The position numbers and the translations under genes were made by a program. A DNA stretch of 64,000 nucleotides from contig JAEWDM010000019.1 in assembly GCA_023390115.1 (NCBI GenBank), positions 259,136 through 323,135 of the forward strand. The letters run 5' to 3'. This stretch comes from Bacillota bacterium (GTDB lineage Bacteria; Bacillota; Clostridia; Acetivibrionales; DSM-27016). The notes under the pieces are model-generated. The model did not search any database, was not told where the DNA came from, and saw nothing but the letters and a program-made list of their open reading frames with translations. Below, in pieces: positions 35,801 through 43,675 of this stretch (position 1 is its first letter; the number at the start of each line of letters is the position of its first letter).

Positions 35801-35853
35801 GCACACCTTTTGATGTTGAATATTTTATGCAATCCGTATTTTTTACTATTCAT
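32830..35853 (-). CDS. Large SLH-domain surface protein (N-terminal SLH repeats)
   Basis: A 1007-residue exported protein. Signal peptide about residues 1-38 (CAVALLSASIVLSSLPIGAA), then SLH repeats to about residue 260 (VKSADLWIREAVYETGVLGL, ISMWADGFLQLAANEGLI, VPFIEAVLSAGIMNGNGKG). The long remainder consists of repeated small beta units (for example GDRIEYIVSQDNTVRFVKVL, GDTVFLKLDDTASVVSVSG, GDRVKLLLSITNKATVIKEI). Its gene has GGGAAGG upstream and precedes the second SLH gene. Probably a wall-bound structural protein. Confidence 0.9.
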   Translation of the reverse strand: MNSKKYGLHKIFNIKRCAVALLSASIVLSSLPIGAAAADEAAEAVYTGVTNADVLINNMAYTDVKSADLWIREAVYETGVLGLLKGYGDKSFGLSKAVSKEEAITKIYTAAGREAEAQVLAENLDNARNEEDKKKNTISMWADGFLQLAANEGLITAEDLADALDEDQAGLEPGDFHRGAAAQRQEVAYWLAGALGLAPVYNQQSIFNNFNDWKSADPVKVPFIEAVLSAGIMNGNGKGSFNPTSAVTRTQLAQIIKNSEDLILPAAGLQRRTGIVEEIRNQGDYSGSTRAELKTIDVRNTGGRLHRIELGTAGSSSQADENSGKTTAGGQREIIAYKNGALGKSSLLKTGDRIEYIVSQDNTVRFVKVLSSIYDTKYYVAAINDIDADNLLMNTSIFFKLDYPDFDLSKANISFAPGNENAVVNYRYSANVSVDTGGRGSGIGSITPETYVILTVKDDIITAVKYLELGQDNRNTVVRGIVEDNNPELGYITLYNEDGTGNSPDGAQGLLESRTYSYGDQNDIEVFKNHQPAYLEDIEPGDTVFLKLDDTASVVSVSGADNYTVKYGKVLSKTSSTLGVQYDDGSQQVLDVDGNAFIVYEGRAVSMNKLQNGDRVKLLLSITNKATVIKEITIEGDEHFISNIYKGKVSKINTASGRISIDSLQRFTNGQWVRTEQKGTNEIRMSGEYKMYFDNRTIDTTQANKYFKQAEAYIAVEKDYGGEERAVLISFRNEEDTEDVPYDDSVSYAYPSSGQFSVSKKAHTINGGEGTIVVKDGRLVSTGSISEDDKVYVVASRSYDTGSYYAGVVQIGARQDDSFVQIYRARIKQISENSSFTVESFSQLSGTAWSYSNTPKTFNITYNTRIVGDEGIVGQRDFTDYGEGSYANRTVYVVADNLNALMITTVPYGTVNARGRIYSISGGETGEGGTIISQPTDINLTEAKVYGASQHMWLNSKDMELSILPGSIILKDKKIVTPSELKNGDRIRVIKKDSTTTGDAYIIIVEN

Positions 35854-35880
35854 ATATGTACCTTCCCAAATTCCTTGCGC

Positions 35881-35945
35881 ATACGGTCCGCTCCGGACAT
35901 TAAAGCCACCGGCCTTAGCGGAAGCTTAGTCTTTCTGGACCGTAT
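35881..35945 (-). ncRNA. Structured leader RNA upstream of the large SLH gene
   Basis: On the minus strand ATACGGTCC (35945-35937) pairs perfectly with GGACCGTAT (35889-35881), enclosing a second stem (GCTTCC / GGAGC) and a 6-pair hairpin AAGGCC-GGT-GGCTTT. It ends 28 bases before the start codon. I do not recognise the class; parts resemble, but do not match, c-di-GMP-I motifs on the other strand. Confidence 0.5.
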
Positions 35946-35966
35946 TTTGCATTTTGTTATTCTATT

Positions 35967-35996
35967 AATATATAACTGCACATTATTTATCGGCAA
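35967..35996 (-). promoter_or_regulatory. Possible promoter of the SLH gene pair
   Basis: On the minus strand TTGCCG (35996-35991), 18-base spacer, TATATT (35972-35967), about 20 bases upstream of the leader structure. Confidence 0.45.
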
Positions 35997-36073
35997 AATT
36001 ATATTTTAAGTTTATCTCTGCAGTGTTACCGTATCTTTACTTTTGTATTACAAAAATAAAAGCGTATCCGGCA

Positions 36074-36517
36074 TTAGCCTCCCGCTTCTCTTATGACCAT
36101 TATAAAGTCATTTATTCCCGACTTCTGGCCGTCAATTTCTATTTCGTAATCCACCTTAATGTGCCCGCCGCTGCCATCTACGCTGACATCTACCTCATTG
36201 GTGAAAATGCCTATTGTAAAAGCACCGTTAACAGTATCGTAATACGACATGTGCTTTTGTCCCTGCTCAAATATAAACTGGGTGTTGACGGTTCCAAAGC
36301 GCATAAGAGTAACGCTTCGGCCTGAAATCTTCAACGTTGTGGTAGTTCCTTCCATTCCCGTAACTTCGCTTTCCTTATAGATGGCATAGTATGTATCTCC
36401 CTTTTTATAATACCTTCCTTCAGTAACCAGCTCCACGTGACTTATACCCTGATCTATAATAGCCTGAGTTCCCCTGACGGAGATTATAACATTTTTACTT
36501 CCCGAATTATTTGACAA
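36074..36517 (-). CDS. DUF1934 (YwiB-like) beta-barrel protein
   Basis: A 147-residue cytoplasmic protein with the DUF1934 pattern: DTYYAIYKESEVTGMEGTTT, LKISGRSVTLMRFG, MSYYDTVNGAFTIGIFTNEV, and GGHIKVDYEIEIDGQ. The start is TTG at 36517 with GGAGG eight bases upstream. The family is calycin-like and uncharacterised. It is 35 bases downstream-adjacent to murI on the same strand only in reverse order, so it may have its own promoter. Confidence 0.85.
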   Translation of the reverse strand: MSNNSGSKNVIISVRGTQAIIDQGISHVELVTEGRYYKKGDTYYAIYKESEVTGMEGTTTTLKISGRSVTLMRFGTVNTQFIFEQGQKHMSYYDTVNGAFTIGIFTNEVDVSVDGSGGHIKVDYEIEIDGQKSGINDFIMVIREAGG

Positions 36518-36552
36518 ACAAGCATCCTCCTGTAAAATAAAACTTATATAAT

Positions 36553-37359
36553 CTAGTATTTTTCTATCTCTATCTTTTCGGCGGAGTGCAGTGTACCCTC
36601 CAGAAATGAGCCTCCGAGCGCCTCAAACTTTTCGACGCTGTCACTGGTATAGTACCTGTATACGGGAGGTATGCTCTCGTCCCTCCCTATTCCCCTTTCC
36701 TTTATAATATCACCGACTGCCCTTGCAATCTCAAGCCCCGAGCTTACAAGACTTACCCCGTCTCCCATAACCTTGGATATCGTTTCCTGCAGCAGCGGGT
36801 AGTGGGTACAGCCCAGTACAAGAGTGTCTATCCCTTCTTTTTTAAGCGGTATCAGATATTCCTCAGCCGTTCTGACTGCTATATCGTTGGACCACCACCC
36901 CTCCTCGGCCAGGGGAACAAAAAGAGGACAGGCCCTTGAAAATATCTGTACACTGCTGTCAATTTCAGTTATAGCTCTTTCATATACCCCGCTGCTTATA
37001 GTCCCCGGGGTGCCTATAACGCCTATCTTTTTTGTCCTGCTTTCTCTTACGGCAGCCTCCGCTCCCGGCCTTACAACCTCCAGCACCGGGATGTCGAAGC
37101 AGTCCCGTACCCGCTTATAGCCGTACGCACTGGCTGTATTACACGCTATCACTATCATTTTTATGTCCTGATTCAATAAAAACCTTATATCCTGAAATGT
37201 ATACTTTATTATGGTATCCCCGGACTTGGTGCCATAAGGAGATCTCCCGCTGTCCCCGAAGTAAACAAGGCTTTCGCACGGTACCAGCCTCATAATTTCC
37301 TTAAGGACGGTAAGTCCTCCAAGGCCCGAATCAAATACCCCTATAGGTCTGTTATCCAT
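36553..37359 (-). CDS. murI: Glutamate racemase
   Basis: A 268-residue enzyme making D-glutamate for peptidoglycan. The two catalytic cysteines are in IVIACNTASAYGYKR and LVLGCTHYPLLQ, and the N-terminus PIGVFDSGLGGLTVLKEI is diagnostic. ATG at 37359 has GGGGGTAAT upstream; an earlier ATG at 37383 overlaps the end of ddl. The neighbouring ddl also serves wall precursor synthesis. Confidence 0.96.
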   Translation of the reverse strand: MDNRPIGVFDSGLGGLTVLKEIMRLVPCESLVYFGDSGRSPYGTKSGDTIIKYTFQDIRFLLNQDIKMIVIACNTASAYGYKRVRDCFDIPVLEVVRPGAEAAVRESRTKKIGVIGTPGTISSGVYERAITEIDSSVQIFSRACPLFVPLAEEGWWSNDIAVRTAEEYLIPLKKEGIDTLVLGCTHYPLLQETISKVMGDGVSLVSSGLEIARAVGDIIKERGIGRDESIPPVYRYYTSDSVEKFEALGGSFLEGTLHSAEKIEIEKY

Positions 37360-37379
37360 ATTACCCCCAAATATAGTCA

Positions 37380-38480
37380 TCAATCAATAGAGCGCTTATT
37401 ATCCTCAAATTTTTCAAAGGCAAGCTCTATAAGTTTTTCAATCAGCTCGCCGTACGGTATCCCCGATTCCTCCCACAGCTTCGGATACATGCTTATGCTG
37501 GTAAAGCCGGGGAGTGTGTTTATTTCATTTATATAGACCTCTCCCGTCTCCTTATGCACAAAAAAATCCACTCTGGAAAGCCCGGAGCAGTCAAGGGCCT
37601 TAAAAGCCCTGACGGCGTATTCCCTTATTTTAAATATTGTCTCACAGGGCAGGTCTGCGGGAATGATGCATTTGGAATTGCCGTCAATATATTTTGCGTT
37701 ATAATCATAGAACTCATTGCATGGAACTATTTCTCCAACCGTTGAAGCCACAGGGTCATCATTGCCTAAAACAGCGCATTCAATTTCTCTCCCGTCTATA
37801 AATTCCTCAATAAGTATCCTCCTGTCATACCGTGCCGCCGCATTCAGAGCATTAACCAGTCCGCGCCTGTCATGTGCCTTTCCAACCCCCACAGACGATC
37901 CCGCATTGGAGGGCTTGACAAAGCAAGGGTACTGCAGAACAGCCTCAACCGCACTTACCGCCGAGTCCATATCGTATTTAAGCTGCTTCCTGTTTAACAC
38001 CGCATATTTTCCTTGAGGTATCCCTTCCTTTTCAAAAACTATTTTTGAGTACGCCTTATCCATTCCAAGCGCCGAGCCCAAAACTCCGCAACCGACATAA
38101 GGTATGCCGGCGAGCTCGAAAAAGCCCTGAATCGTACCGTCCTCGCCATTGCAGCCATGCAGCACCGGAAATACCGCGTCAATACCGCCGCATCCATTCC
38201 GGGCGCCGGCAGCTTTAAAAAGGCTTACGGCAGAATTACTTTCGCACAGGCTGGATGTACCCGAAGCCCCTTCCGCAATTGCCTGCCACTCACCACTTCC
38301 CAGCTTTTCTAATGGACCGTTGTATGTAAGCCATCTGCCTTCCTTTGTAATTCCTATCATCACTACATTGTATTTATCCTTATCAATGTTTTCAATAACT
38401 GACTGGGCTGAAACCCTCGAAACATCATGCTCAGAGGACTGGCCTCCGAACAGAACGGCGATTGTTTTCTTATCCGTCAT
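37380..38480 (-). CDS. ddl: D-alanine--D-alanine ligase
   Basis: A 366-residue ATP-grasp ligase that makes D-Ala-D-Ala for peptidoglycan. It starts KTIAVLFGGQSSEHDVSRVS and has PVLHGCNGEDGTIQGFFELA, the ATP-binding FVKPSNAGSSVGVGKAHD, and the metal-binding end VYINEINTLPGFTSISMYPK. The ligand loop FYDYNAKYIDG contains Tyr, as in D-Ala-D-Ala rather than D-lactate ligases. It precedes murI by 20 bases. Confidence 0.95.
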   Translation of the reverse strand: MTDKKTIAVLFGGQSSEHDVSRVSAQSVIENIDKDKYNVVMIGITKEGRWLTYNGPLEKLGSGEWQAIAEGASGTSSLCESNSAVSLFKAAGARNGCGGIDAVFPVLHGCNGEDGTIQGFFELAGIPYVGCGVLGSALGMDKAYSKIVFEKEGIPQGKYAVLNRKQLKYDMDSAVSAVEAVLQYPCFVKPSNAGSSVGVGKAHDRRGLVNALNAAARYDRRILIEEFIDGREIECAVLGNDDPVASTVGEIVPCNEFYDYNAKYIDGNSKCIIPADLPCETIFKIREYAVRAFKALDCSGLSRVDFFVHKETGEVYINEINTLPGFTSISMYPKLWEESGIPYGELIEKLIELAFEKFEDNKRSID

Positions 38481-38708
38481 TCTCCCCTATCCCCCCACAT
38501 ATTAATGGCGTCAGGCATACGCCGCCTACCGCCTTGGCGCTTTTTAACACCTTGAATACCCGGATTTATTATGTTAAAAGCATTGGTTCATTACCTGCTT
38601 TATATATATTTTTCATTTTACTATTTCATTACGGCAACTTCAAGTTTTTTTAAGCTCTTGGGCTGATGTTGTCTTTGATTAATTATATTTTCATCATTTT
38701 AAATATGA

Positions 38709-38714
38709 TATAAT
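38709..38714 (+). promoter_or_regulatory. Probable -10 box of the FmdB-type gene
   Basis: TATAAT preceded by an AT-rich stretch, 34 bases before the start codon; no clear -35 box, so this is tentative. Confidence 0.35.
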
Positions 38715-38748
38715 GTTATAAAATTATTTTTCCGGAGGTTTTTAAGGT

Positions 38749-38964
38749 ATGCCATTTTATGATTTAAGATGCAAAAAATGCAGTGAAGAGTTTAACATAA
38801 TGGCCAAAATGAGCGACAGGGAAAACAGCATTATAAAGTGCCCTGCCTGCGGCTCAAATGAGCTTGAAACGGTGTTTAAAAGCGTCAATATAGTGCAGTC
38901 CAGAAAAGCGGAAGCCGGAGACTGCCCCCACGCCCACACCTGCGGCGGGTGCTGTCACCACTGA
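38749..38964 (+). CDS. FmdB-family zinc-ribbon protein
   Basis: A 71-residue protein starting MPFYDLRCKKCSEEFNIM with a second CPACG knuckle (IIKCPACGSNELETVF), a zinc ribbon of the FmdB type. The end is Cys/His-rich (CPHAHTCGGCCHH), a possible extra metal site. CCGGAGG lies upstream. FmdB-type proteins are presumed regulators, without known targets. Confidence 0.88.
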   Translation: MPFYDLRCKKCSEEFNIMAKMSDRENSIIKCPACGSNELETVFKSVNIVQSRKAEAGDCPHAHTCGGCCHH

Positions 38965-38981
38965 TAAATAGTGCCGCAGGC

Positions 38982-39021
38982 AAGAGGGGCAACGGCCAAA
39001 AGGCCGCCGCCCCTTTTATTT
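38982..39021. terminator. Bidirectional terminator between the FmdB and methyltransferase genes
   Basis: AGGGGCAACGGCC-AAAA-GGCCGCCGCCCCT followed by TTTATTTG on the plus strand. It overlaps the last codons of the convergent methyltransferase gene. Confidence 0.75.
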
Positions 39022-39624
39022 GCAGCACACAACGGTAAAGTCGTTGTTGAGATAGTTTTCAACTATCTTCATTGTTTTAACCCTTTGAGGCAGTTCCTCC
39101 ACGATCTCCTTTACCTCCTCCGGGTCAAAGTAGTAATAAGGTTCCTCTCTGTCGGGGGATTTATGGTGCAAAAGGTTAAAAATAACCGCCTCTTTCGACA
39201 AATCCATAAAAAGCCTTAAGGCATCGGATAGGAATCTTCTATTGTTGTTTAAATTCAAGTTAAAAATTCCGGAAGCATAAATAATATCGAAGGAATTATT
39301 TTGAAAAATATTTTCTTCAAAAATATCCGTATGGTAGAATGTGCCGTTCAAGCTCTTTCTTTCGGCCTGCTCAATCATGCTTTTTAAAATATCCACCCCT
39401 GTATAATCTACCGGTATGCCTTTAAGGTTTAAGTATTCCAAAAGGTTGCCCATGCCGCAGCCCACATCAAGTATTTTTTTGCCTGCCATGTCTACGGAAA
39501 AAATCAGCGAATCAAAGCGAAGCCTTTGAGCCTCCTCGCTTTCCCATCCTAAAACCTTATATTCCGGCAGCCCCTTGTTCATATTCTCTTCGTAGTATGT
39601 TCTGATAACCTCAACTTTTTTCAT
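39016..39624 (-). CDS. Class I SAM-dependent methyltransferase
   Basis: A 202-residue Rossmann methyltransferase: motif I KKILDVGCGMGNLLEYL, motif II YTGVDILKSMIEQAE, and FDIIYASGIFNLNL. No specificity domain is visible, so the substrate is unknown. It is a lone minus-strand gene. Confidence 0.87.
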   Translation of the reverse strand: MKKVEVIRTYYEENMNKGLPEYKVLGWESEEAQRLRFDSLIFSVDMAGKKILDVGCGMGNLLEYLNLKGIPVDYTGVDILKSMIEQAERKSLNGTFYHTDIFEENIFQNNSFDIIYASGIFNLNLNNNRRFLSDALRLFMDLSKEAVIFNLLHHKSPDREEPYYYFDPEEVKEIVEELPQRVKTMKIVENYLNNDFTVVCCK

Positions 39625-39728
39625 AAATGTATTTTACCCCTGCCCTGCGCATATTAAACAAAAAGCTCATACAAATATAATATGCATTCTAAAAGCCATA
39701 AGTCAAGCAATAATGCTCCGCACATAAA

Positions 39729-39771
39729 AACAAGCCCGTGCGGGCCTGTCTTTTCATGTGCGGGCTTGCTC
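39729..39771 (-). terminator. Intrinsic terminator of the GerMN lipoprotein gene
   Basis: On the minus strand CAAGCCCG pairs with CGGGCTTG around a 22-base loop that also contains CCCGCA, followed by TTTTT. Confidence 0.75.
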
Positions 39772-40602
39772 TTATTCCATGATTTCTCCGTTTTCATCCA
39801 AATCTCCGCTGAATTCATTAAACATTTCGTCTGAATAGCCGTCCTCCTCCTGGTACACCTCTCCCGACTTTTTATCCTTCTGCTCATTTTCAGGGCTGGT
39901 TGCATCTCCCGCCTCCATATTCCCGACCTCGTGCTCTAACATTATGTCTTCATTTTGTATGGCCTCCTCATAATCGACTATCCCTGATGACGGCACCTCC
40001 TTGCTTATCAATGAAGCAGTTCTGGGGAAAGCGGAATCAAACCGGAAATTGCCCTTAAACTCCTTTTGTGCCTTGCCGTCGATTGTGAATTTTACCTTTT
40101 CAATCTCCTTAAGCTCGGTAAGAGAATTGACTATGGAGTAAATAGTAATTCTTTCAGCATCCTTGCCTCCCGGGTGCTTGCTGATAAATTCCTTATTGAA
40201 GTCCACAGTAGCAGTCGAGCTTTCCGCATTAATTTTTACAGGTGAAGCGAGCTTGGCTTCCTTGGGTATGGTGCTCTTTAAGGCGCTTCCCTCAGAGGGC
40301 CCCTTTATAAGCTCTTCCACAATCTTGCCCGCCAGGTTGTTGACACTTTTTTTAGCCTCGCTTACAGGTATGTACCTTATCTCAAGCTTCAGCTTGGTAT
40401 TGTCCTCATTGGCAAAGTAGAGGTGTACAGGTACCTTGTCAGTCAGCTTTTTCGCTTCATCCTCCCCTATGGCAATGCTGCTCACAGGTGTAACCTCATC
40501 GCTGTCCCCCTCTTGCAATCCAAGCCTTTGCAGAAGACCGCACCCTGAAAAGACTGAAATTATTATAAAGCATAATGTAATAAGACTTATAGCTCTCCGC
40601 AT
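39772..40602 (-). CDS. GerMN-domain lipoprotein
   Basis: A 276-residue lipoprotein (signal RRAISLITLCFIIISVFSG then Cys) with a GerMN/sporulation-spore-germination domain (VPVHLYFANEDNTKLKLEIR, NNLAGKIVEELIKGPSEGSA, TATVDFNKEFISKHPGG, YSIVNSLTELKEIEKVKFTI). GerM-like proteins act in sporulation and germination. The last 70 residues are acidic and disordered. GAGGTGG lies upstream of ATG 40602. Confidence 0.88.
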   Translation of the reverse strand: MRRAISLITLCFIIISVFSGCGLLQRLGLQEGDSDEVTPVSSIAIGEDEAKKLTDKVPVHLYFANEDNTKLKLEIRYIPVSEAKKSVNNLAGKIVEELIKGPSEGSALKSTIPKEAKLASPVKINAESSTATVDFNKEFISKHPGGKDAERITIYSIVNSLTELKEIEKVKFTIDGKAQKEFKGNFRFDSAFPRTASLISKEVPSSGIVDYEEAIQNEDIMLEHEVGNMEAGDATSPENEQKDKKSGEVYQEEDGYSDEMFNEFSGDLDENGEIME

Positions 40603-40712
40603 TATCCGGCCACCTCGCACAATATATTTATTCTTATAGGATATTCTTATGCTGGCGCGGCTTTCAGTATTCTATATGCAAGCAAATTTTACAGGCCTCA
40701 AATTTCTTATAA

Positions 40713-40988
40713 TCACTCTCCAAGCATTATTTTTACTATTTCCGCCACCATTGGATTAGTGACGCTGTAGCACACCTCAATGCCCTTTCTGTCACCGTTT
40801 ATGATCCCTGCCGCCTTAAGCTTTGCAAGGTGCTGGGACACCGTAGATTGAGGCAGCCCCAGGCATTCCTGCATTTTGGTCACATTGCACTTGTTTTCAA
40901 GCAAGCCCTTCACTATGCAAAGCCTGTGAGGATGGGCCAGCGCCTTCAATACCTCGGCCTTGTCCTCATACTTTTTAAAGTCTTCCAC
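40713..40988 (-). CDS. ArsR-family transcriptional regulator
   Basis: A 91-residue winged-helix repressor: VLKALAHPHRLCIVKGLLE, recognition helix LGLPQSTVSQHLAKLKAAG and the wing GDRKGIEVCYSV. Cysteines at the end of the first helix region (LCIV, NKCNV) and in the wing (EVCYS) could sense thiols or persulfides as in BigR/SqrR relatives, an inference from partner gene content. The start is GTG at 40988 with GGAGG. It follows the CoADR-rhodanese gene by 60 bases. Confidence 0.9.
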   Translation of the reverse strand: MEDFKKYEDKAEVLKALAHPHRLCIVKGLLENKCNVTKMQECLGLPQSTVSQHLAKLKAAGIINGDRKGIEVCYSVTNPMVAEIVKIMLGE

Positions 40989-41012
40989 AATAATACCTCC
41001 GATTTAGAAAGG

Positions 41013-41038
41013 GATATCTTTAAAAAGAGATATCTTTA
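41013..41038. promoter_or_regulatory. Repeated GATATCTTTA element before the ArsR gene
   Basis: GATATCTTTA occurs twice, separated by six bases (GATATCTTTAAAAAGAGATATCTTTA), in the short gap between the sulfur enzyme gene and the arsR-type gene. Each copy contains the palindrome GATATC. It may be an operator. Confidence 0.4.
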
Positions 41039-41048
41039 GCATGGCGCA

Positions 41049-43517
41049 TCAGATGAACATGCCCATATCCGACTCCTCAACCGCTCCGAGGAAGGACGCA
41101 ACCCCTCCGATTTCCACTCCGTCAATAAGCTCTTCTCTTTTTATTCCCATTATATCCATAGACATGTTGCAGGCAATAAACCTTACGCCGTTCGACCTGG
41201 CCTGTTCCATCAGCTCCTCCATGGAGGCAACATTTTTTTTGCGCATAAGAAGCCGTATCATTTTAGCCCCCATGCCTCCCATATTCATTTTGGACAACGA
41301 CAATTTTTTGGAGCCTCTGGGCATCATAAACCCAAACATTTTCCCGAACAAGTCTTTTTTTACATCAACCTTATCAGATTTTCTCAAAACATTCAAGCCC
41401 CAGAAGGTGAAGAACATTGTAACCTTTCTTCCCATTGCGGCGGCTCCGTTTGCAATTATAAAGGAGGCTATGCCTCTGTCGAGATCATTGCTGAATACTA
41501 TGAGGGTTTTATCATTTTTCTGCCCGTGCGCCGTACCCGCTTCAGGCAGCCTGTCTTTTTTTATAAGCGCCTTGAAGGCGTTATTCTCAAACGTCACACC
41601 TAAAAGCCTGTTTCCCGTCCTTTCACACCATGTTCTTATATCCTCGCTGAAGGCCGGGTCGGTAGCCGTAACCTGAAGCACCTCTCCATGGCTCATGGAC
41701 TTTATGGACTCATACACTCTCATTATAGGGCCGGGGCACTGAAGCCCACAAGCGTCAAGAGTTATATCGGCATCCGGCGCAACTGCAGTCCCGCAGCCGC
41801 TCGCCGGCTTTATTTCATCATTCTTGCCTATTTTGTCATACTCATAAATATCCTCATTGGACTGCTTCTGTACCGCAAGCTGGTATGTCTTGTAGCCCCC
41901 GCTGAGGTTGTATATCCTGCTGTAGCCCTTCTGCGCCAATATCCTGTAAGCCAGATATCCCCTTAAGCCCACCTGGCAGAATATATATACATCCCTGTCC
42001 ACAGGTATTTCATTTAATCTGCTTCTCAGCGTATCAAGGGGAATGTTAACGGCTCCGTCAATGCTGCCCAGCTTAAACTCCATAGCGTCGCGTACATCTA
42101 AAAGCACCGCTCTGGTCCTGTCTATGGAAGCAACCTCATCCCAGTGGAATATGGCACAGTCCTTTTTCAATATATTGGCCGCCGTAAAGCCCGCGATATT
42201 AACAGGGTCCTTTGCAGAGGAATACGGCGGTGCGTATGCAAGCTCAAGCTTTTCAAGATCGTAGACCGACATTCCGGCGCGTATGGCGGTAGCCAGCACG
42301 TCAATCCTCTTATCAACGCCCTCATAGCCCACTATCTGGGCTCCCAGCACCTTGCCGTCCTTTTTTGCAAACAGAAGCTTTATTGATATCGGAATGGCTC
42401 CCGGATAATAGCCTGCGTGTGAGGCCGAATGGGTGAAGGATTTTTCGTAGTCTATGCCGTTTCGCCTTAATGCTTTTTCATTGTTGCCCGTTGTTGCCAC
42501 AGTTATATCAAACACCTTTAATATGGAAGTACCCTGAGTGCCGTAGAAGCTCTCCTCCATTCCGCATATGTTGTCCGCCGCAATCCTTCCCTGCTTGTTT
42601 GCAGGCCCCGCAAGGGGTATAAGGGCATGTAGCCCGCTGACAAAATCCCGCACCTCCACCGCATCGCCCACGGCGTAAATATCGGGGTCGGAGGTGCGCA
42701 TATGCTCATCCACCGCTATTCCCGCAGTTTCCCCAAGCTTTAAGCCGGCACCGGCAGCCAGCCTTATCTCGGGCCTAACTCCTATTCCGAGCACCACCAT
42801 GTCGGTCTTTATGGCCCTTCCGCTTGTAAGCTGCACCTGTATGACGTTATCAATTCCTGAGAACTCCTTTACTCCGTCACTTAAATAAAGCTCCACATCC
42901 TTTGACTTAATGTGCTGGTGAACTATAGACGCCATATCGTAGTCGAGAGGCCCTATAACGTGGTCCGCAAGCTCAACGACTGTGACCTTGGCGCCTCTTT
43001 CCGCCAGATTTTCGGCAACCTCAATGCCTATAAAGCCCGCGCCCACTACAACGGCTCTCCTAGGACGCGTGTTGTCCACAAAATCCTTTATCCTGTAGGT
43101 ATCGGGGATATTCCGCAGCGTAAATATTCCGGGAAGATCTATGCCGGGAAGCGGCGGCTTTACGGGCTCCGCTCCCGGGGAGAGGAGCAGCTTGTCGTAG
43201 CTCTCGCTGTAAGTCCTGTTACGGGCTTTGTCGTGCACCTCCACCACCCTTTTTGCAGCGTCTACTTTTATAACCTCACTGTTTACTCTGACATCAATAT
43301 TGAATCTCTCCCGCATCTTTTCGGGAGTCTGAACCACCAGCTTATCCTTCTCCTTTATAACCTCACCTATATAATAGGGCAGTCCGCAGTTTGCAAAGGA
43401 AATGTACTCACCCTTTTCAAACAGGATAATATCGGCGTCCTCGTTTATTCTTCTCAGCCTCGCCGCAGCACTGGCGCCTCCTGCCACTCCGCCCACTATT
43501 ACAACCTTAAGCCCCAT
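41049..43517 (-). CDS. Four-domain CoA-disulfide reductase / rhodanese / TusA / DsrE fusion
   Basis: An 822-residue sulfur-handling protein. Residues 1-445: FAD and NAD(P)H disulfide reductase of the CoADR/NPSR type (VVIVGGVAGGASAAARLRR, active Cys44 in FANCGLPYYIG, GAGFIGIEVAENLAERG). Next is a rhodanese domain (VYIFCQVGLRGYLAYRILAQ), then TusA/SirA (LDACGLQCPGPIMRVYESI), then a DsrE2-like domain (KTLIVFSNDLDRGIASFIIA). Each thiol site is intact, suggesting persulfide relay within one chain. The promoter at 43558-43586 contains a palindrome; the next gene is an ArsR regulator. Confidence 0.93.
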   Translation of the reverse strand: MGLKVVIVGGVAGGASAAARLRRINEDADIILFEKGEYISFANCGLPYYIGEVIKEKDKLVVQTPEKMRERFNIDVRVNSEVIKVDAAKRVVEVHDKARNRTYSESYDKLLLSPGAEPVKPPLPGIDLPGIFTLRNIPDTYRIKDFVDNTRPRRAVVVGAGFIGIEVAENLAERGAKVTVVELADHVIGPLDYDMASIVHQHIKSKDVELYLSDGVKEFSGIDNVIQVQLTSGRAIKTDMVVLGIGVRPEIRLAAGAGLKLGETAGIAVDEHMRTSDPDIYAVGDAVEVRDFVSGLHALIPLAGPANKQGRIAADNICGMEESFYGTQGTSILKVFDITVATTGNNEKALRRNGIDYEKSFTHSASHAGYYPGAIPISIKLLFAKKDGKVLGAQIVGYEGVDKRIDVLATAIRAGMSVYDLEKLELAYAPPYSSAKDPVNIAGFTAANILKKDCAIFHWDEVASIDRTRAVLLDVRDAMEFKLGSIDGAVNIPLDTLRSRLNEIPVDRDVYIFCQVGLRGYLAYRILAQKGYSRIYNLSGGYKTYQLAVQKQSNEDIYEYDKIGKNDEIKPASGCGTAVAPDADITLDACGLQCPGPIMRVYESIKSMSHGEVLQVTATDPAFSEDIRTWCERTGNRLLGVTFENNAFKALIKKDRLPEAGTAHGQKNDKTLIVFSNDLDRGIASFIIANGAAAMGRKVTMFFTFWGLNVLRKSDKVDVKKDLFGKMFGFMMPRGSKKLSLSKMNMGGMGAKMIRLLMRKKNVASMEELMEQARSNGVRFIACNMSMDIMGIKREELIDGVEIGGVASFLGAVEESDMGMFI

Positions 43518-43557
43518 ACCGTTACCCCCTTTATCATCTATGAATTTATATATTATG

Positions 43558-43586
43558 ATTTTATGATATATTTACTGACATGTCAA
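43558..43586 (-). promoter_or_regulatory. Consensus promoter of the CoADR-rhodanese/ArsR operon
   Basis: On the minus strand TTGACA (43586-43581), 17-base spacer, TAAAAT (43563-43558). The palindrome TGACATGTCA (43576-43585) overlaps the -35 box and could be an operator for the ArsR protein. Confidence 0.8.
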
Positions 43587-43675
43587 CACTTTATTGTATG
43601 TTATATGGAAACGTGAAATGTGTGAAAGCCGTTTTTAAGGAAAATATAGAGACAAAAAAGGCTCTATAGTATTGG

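Noticed and set aside
35881..35945. c-di-GMP-I riboswitch on the plus strand (AAAGCCACCGGCC stretch)
   Set aside because: The GGTAGGTAGCGGGG receptor side and other conserved blocks are missing, and the downstream gene is on the other strand.
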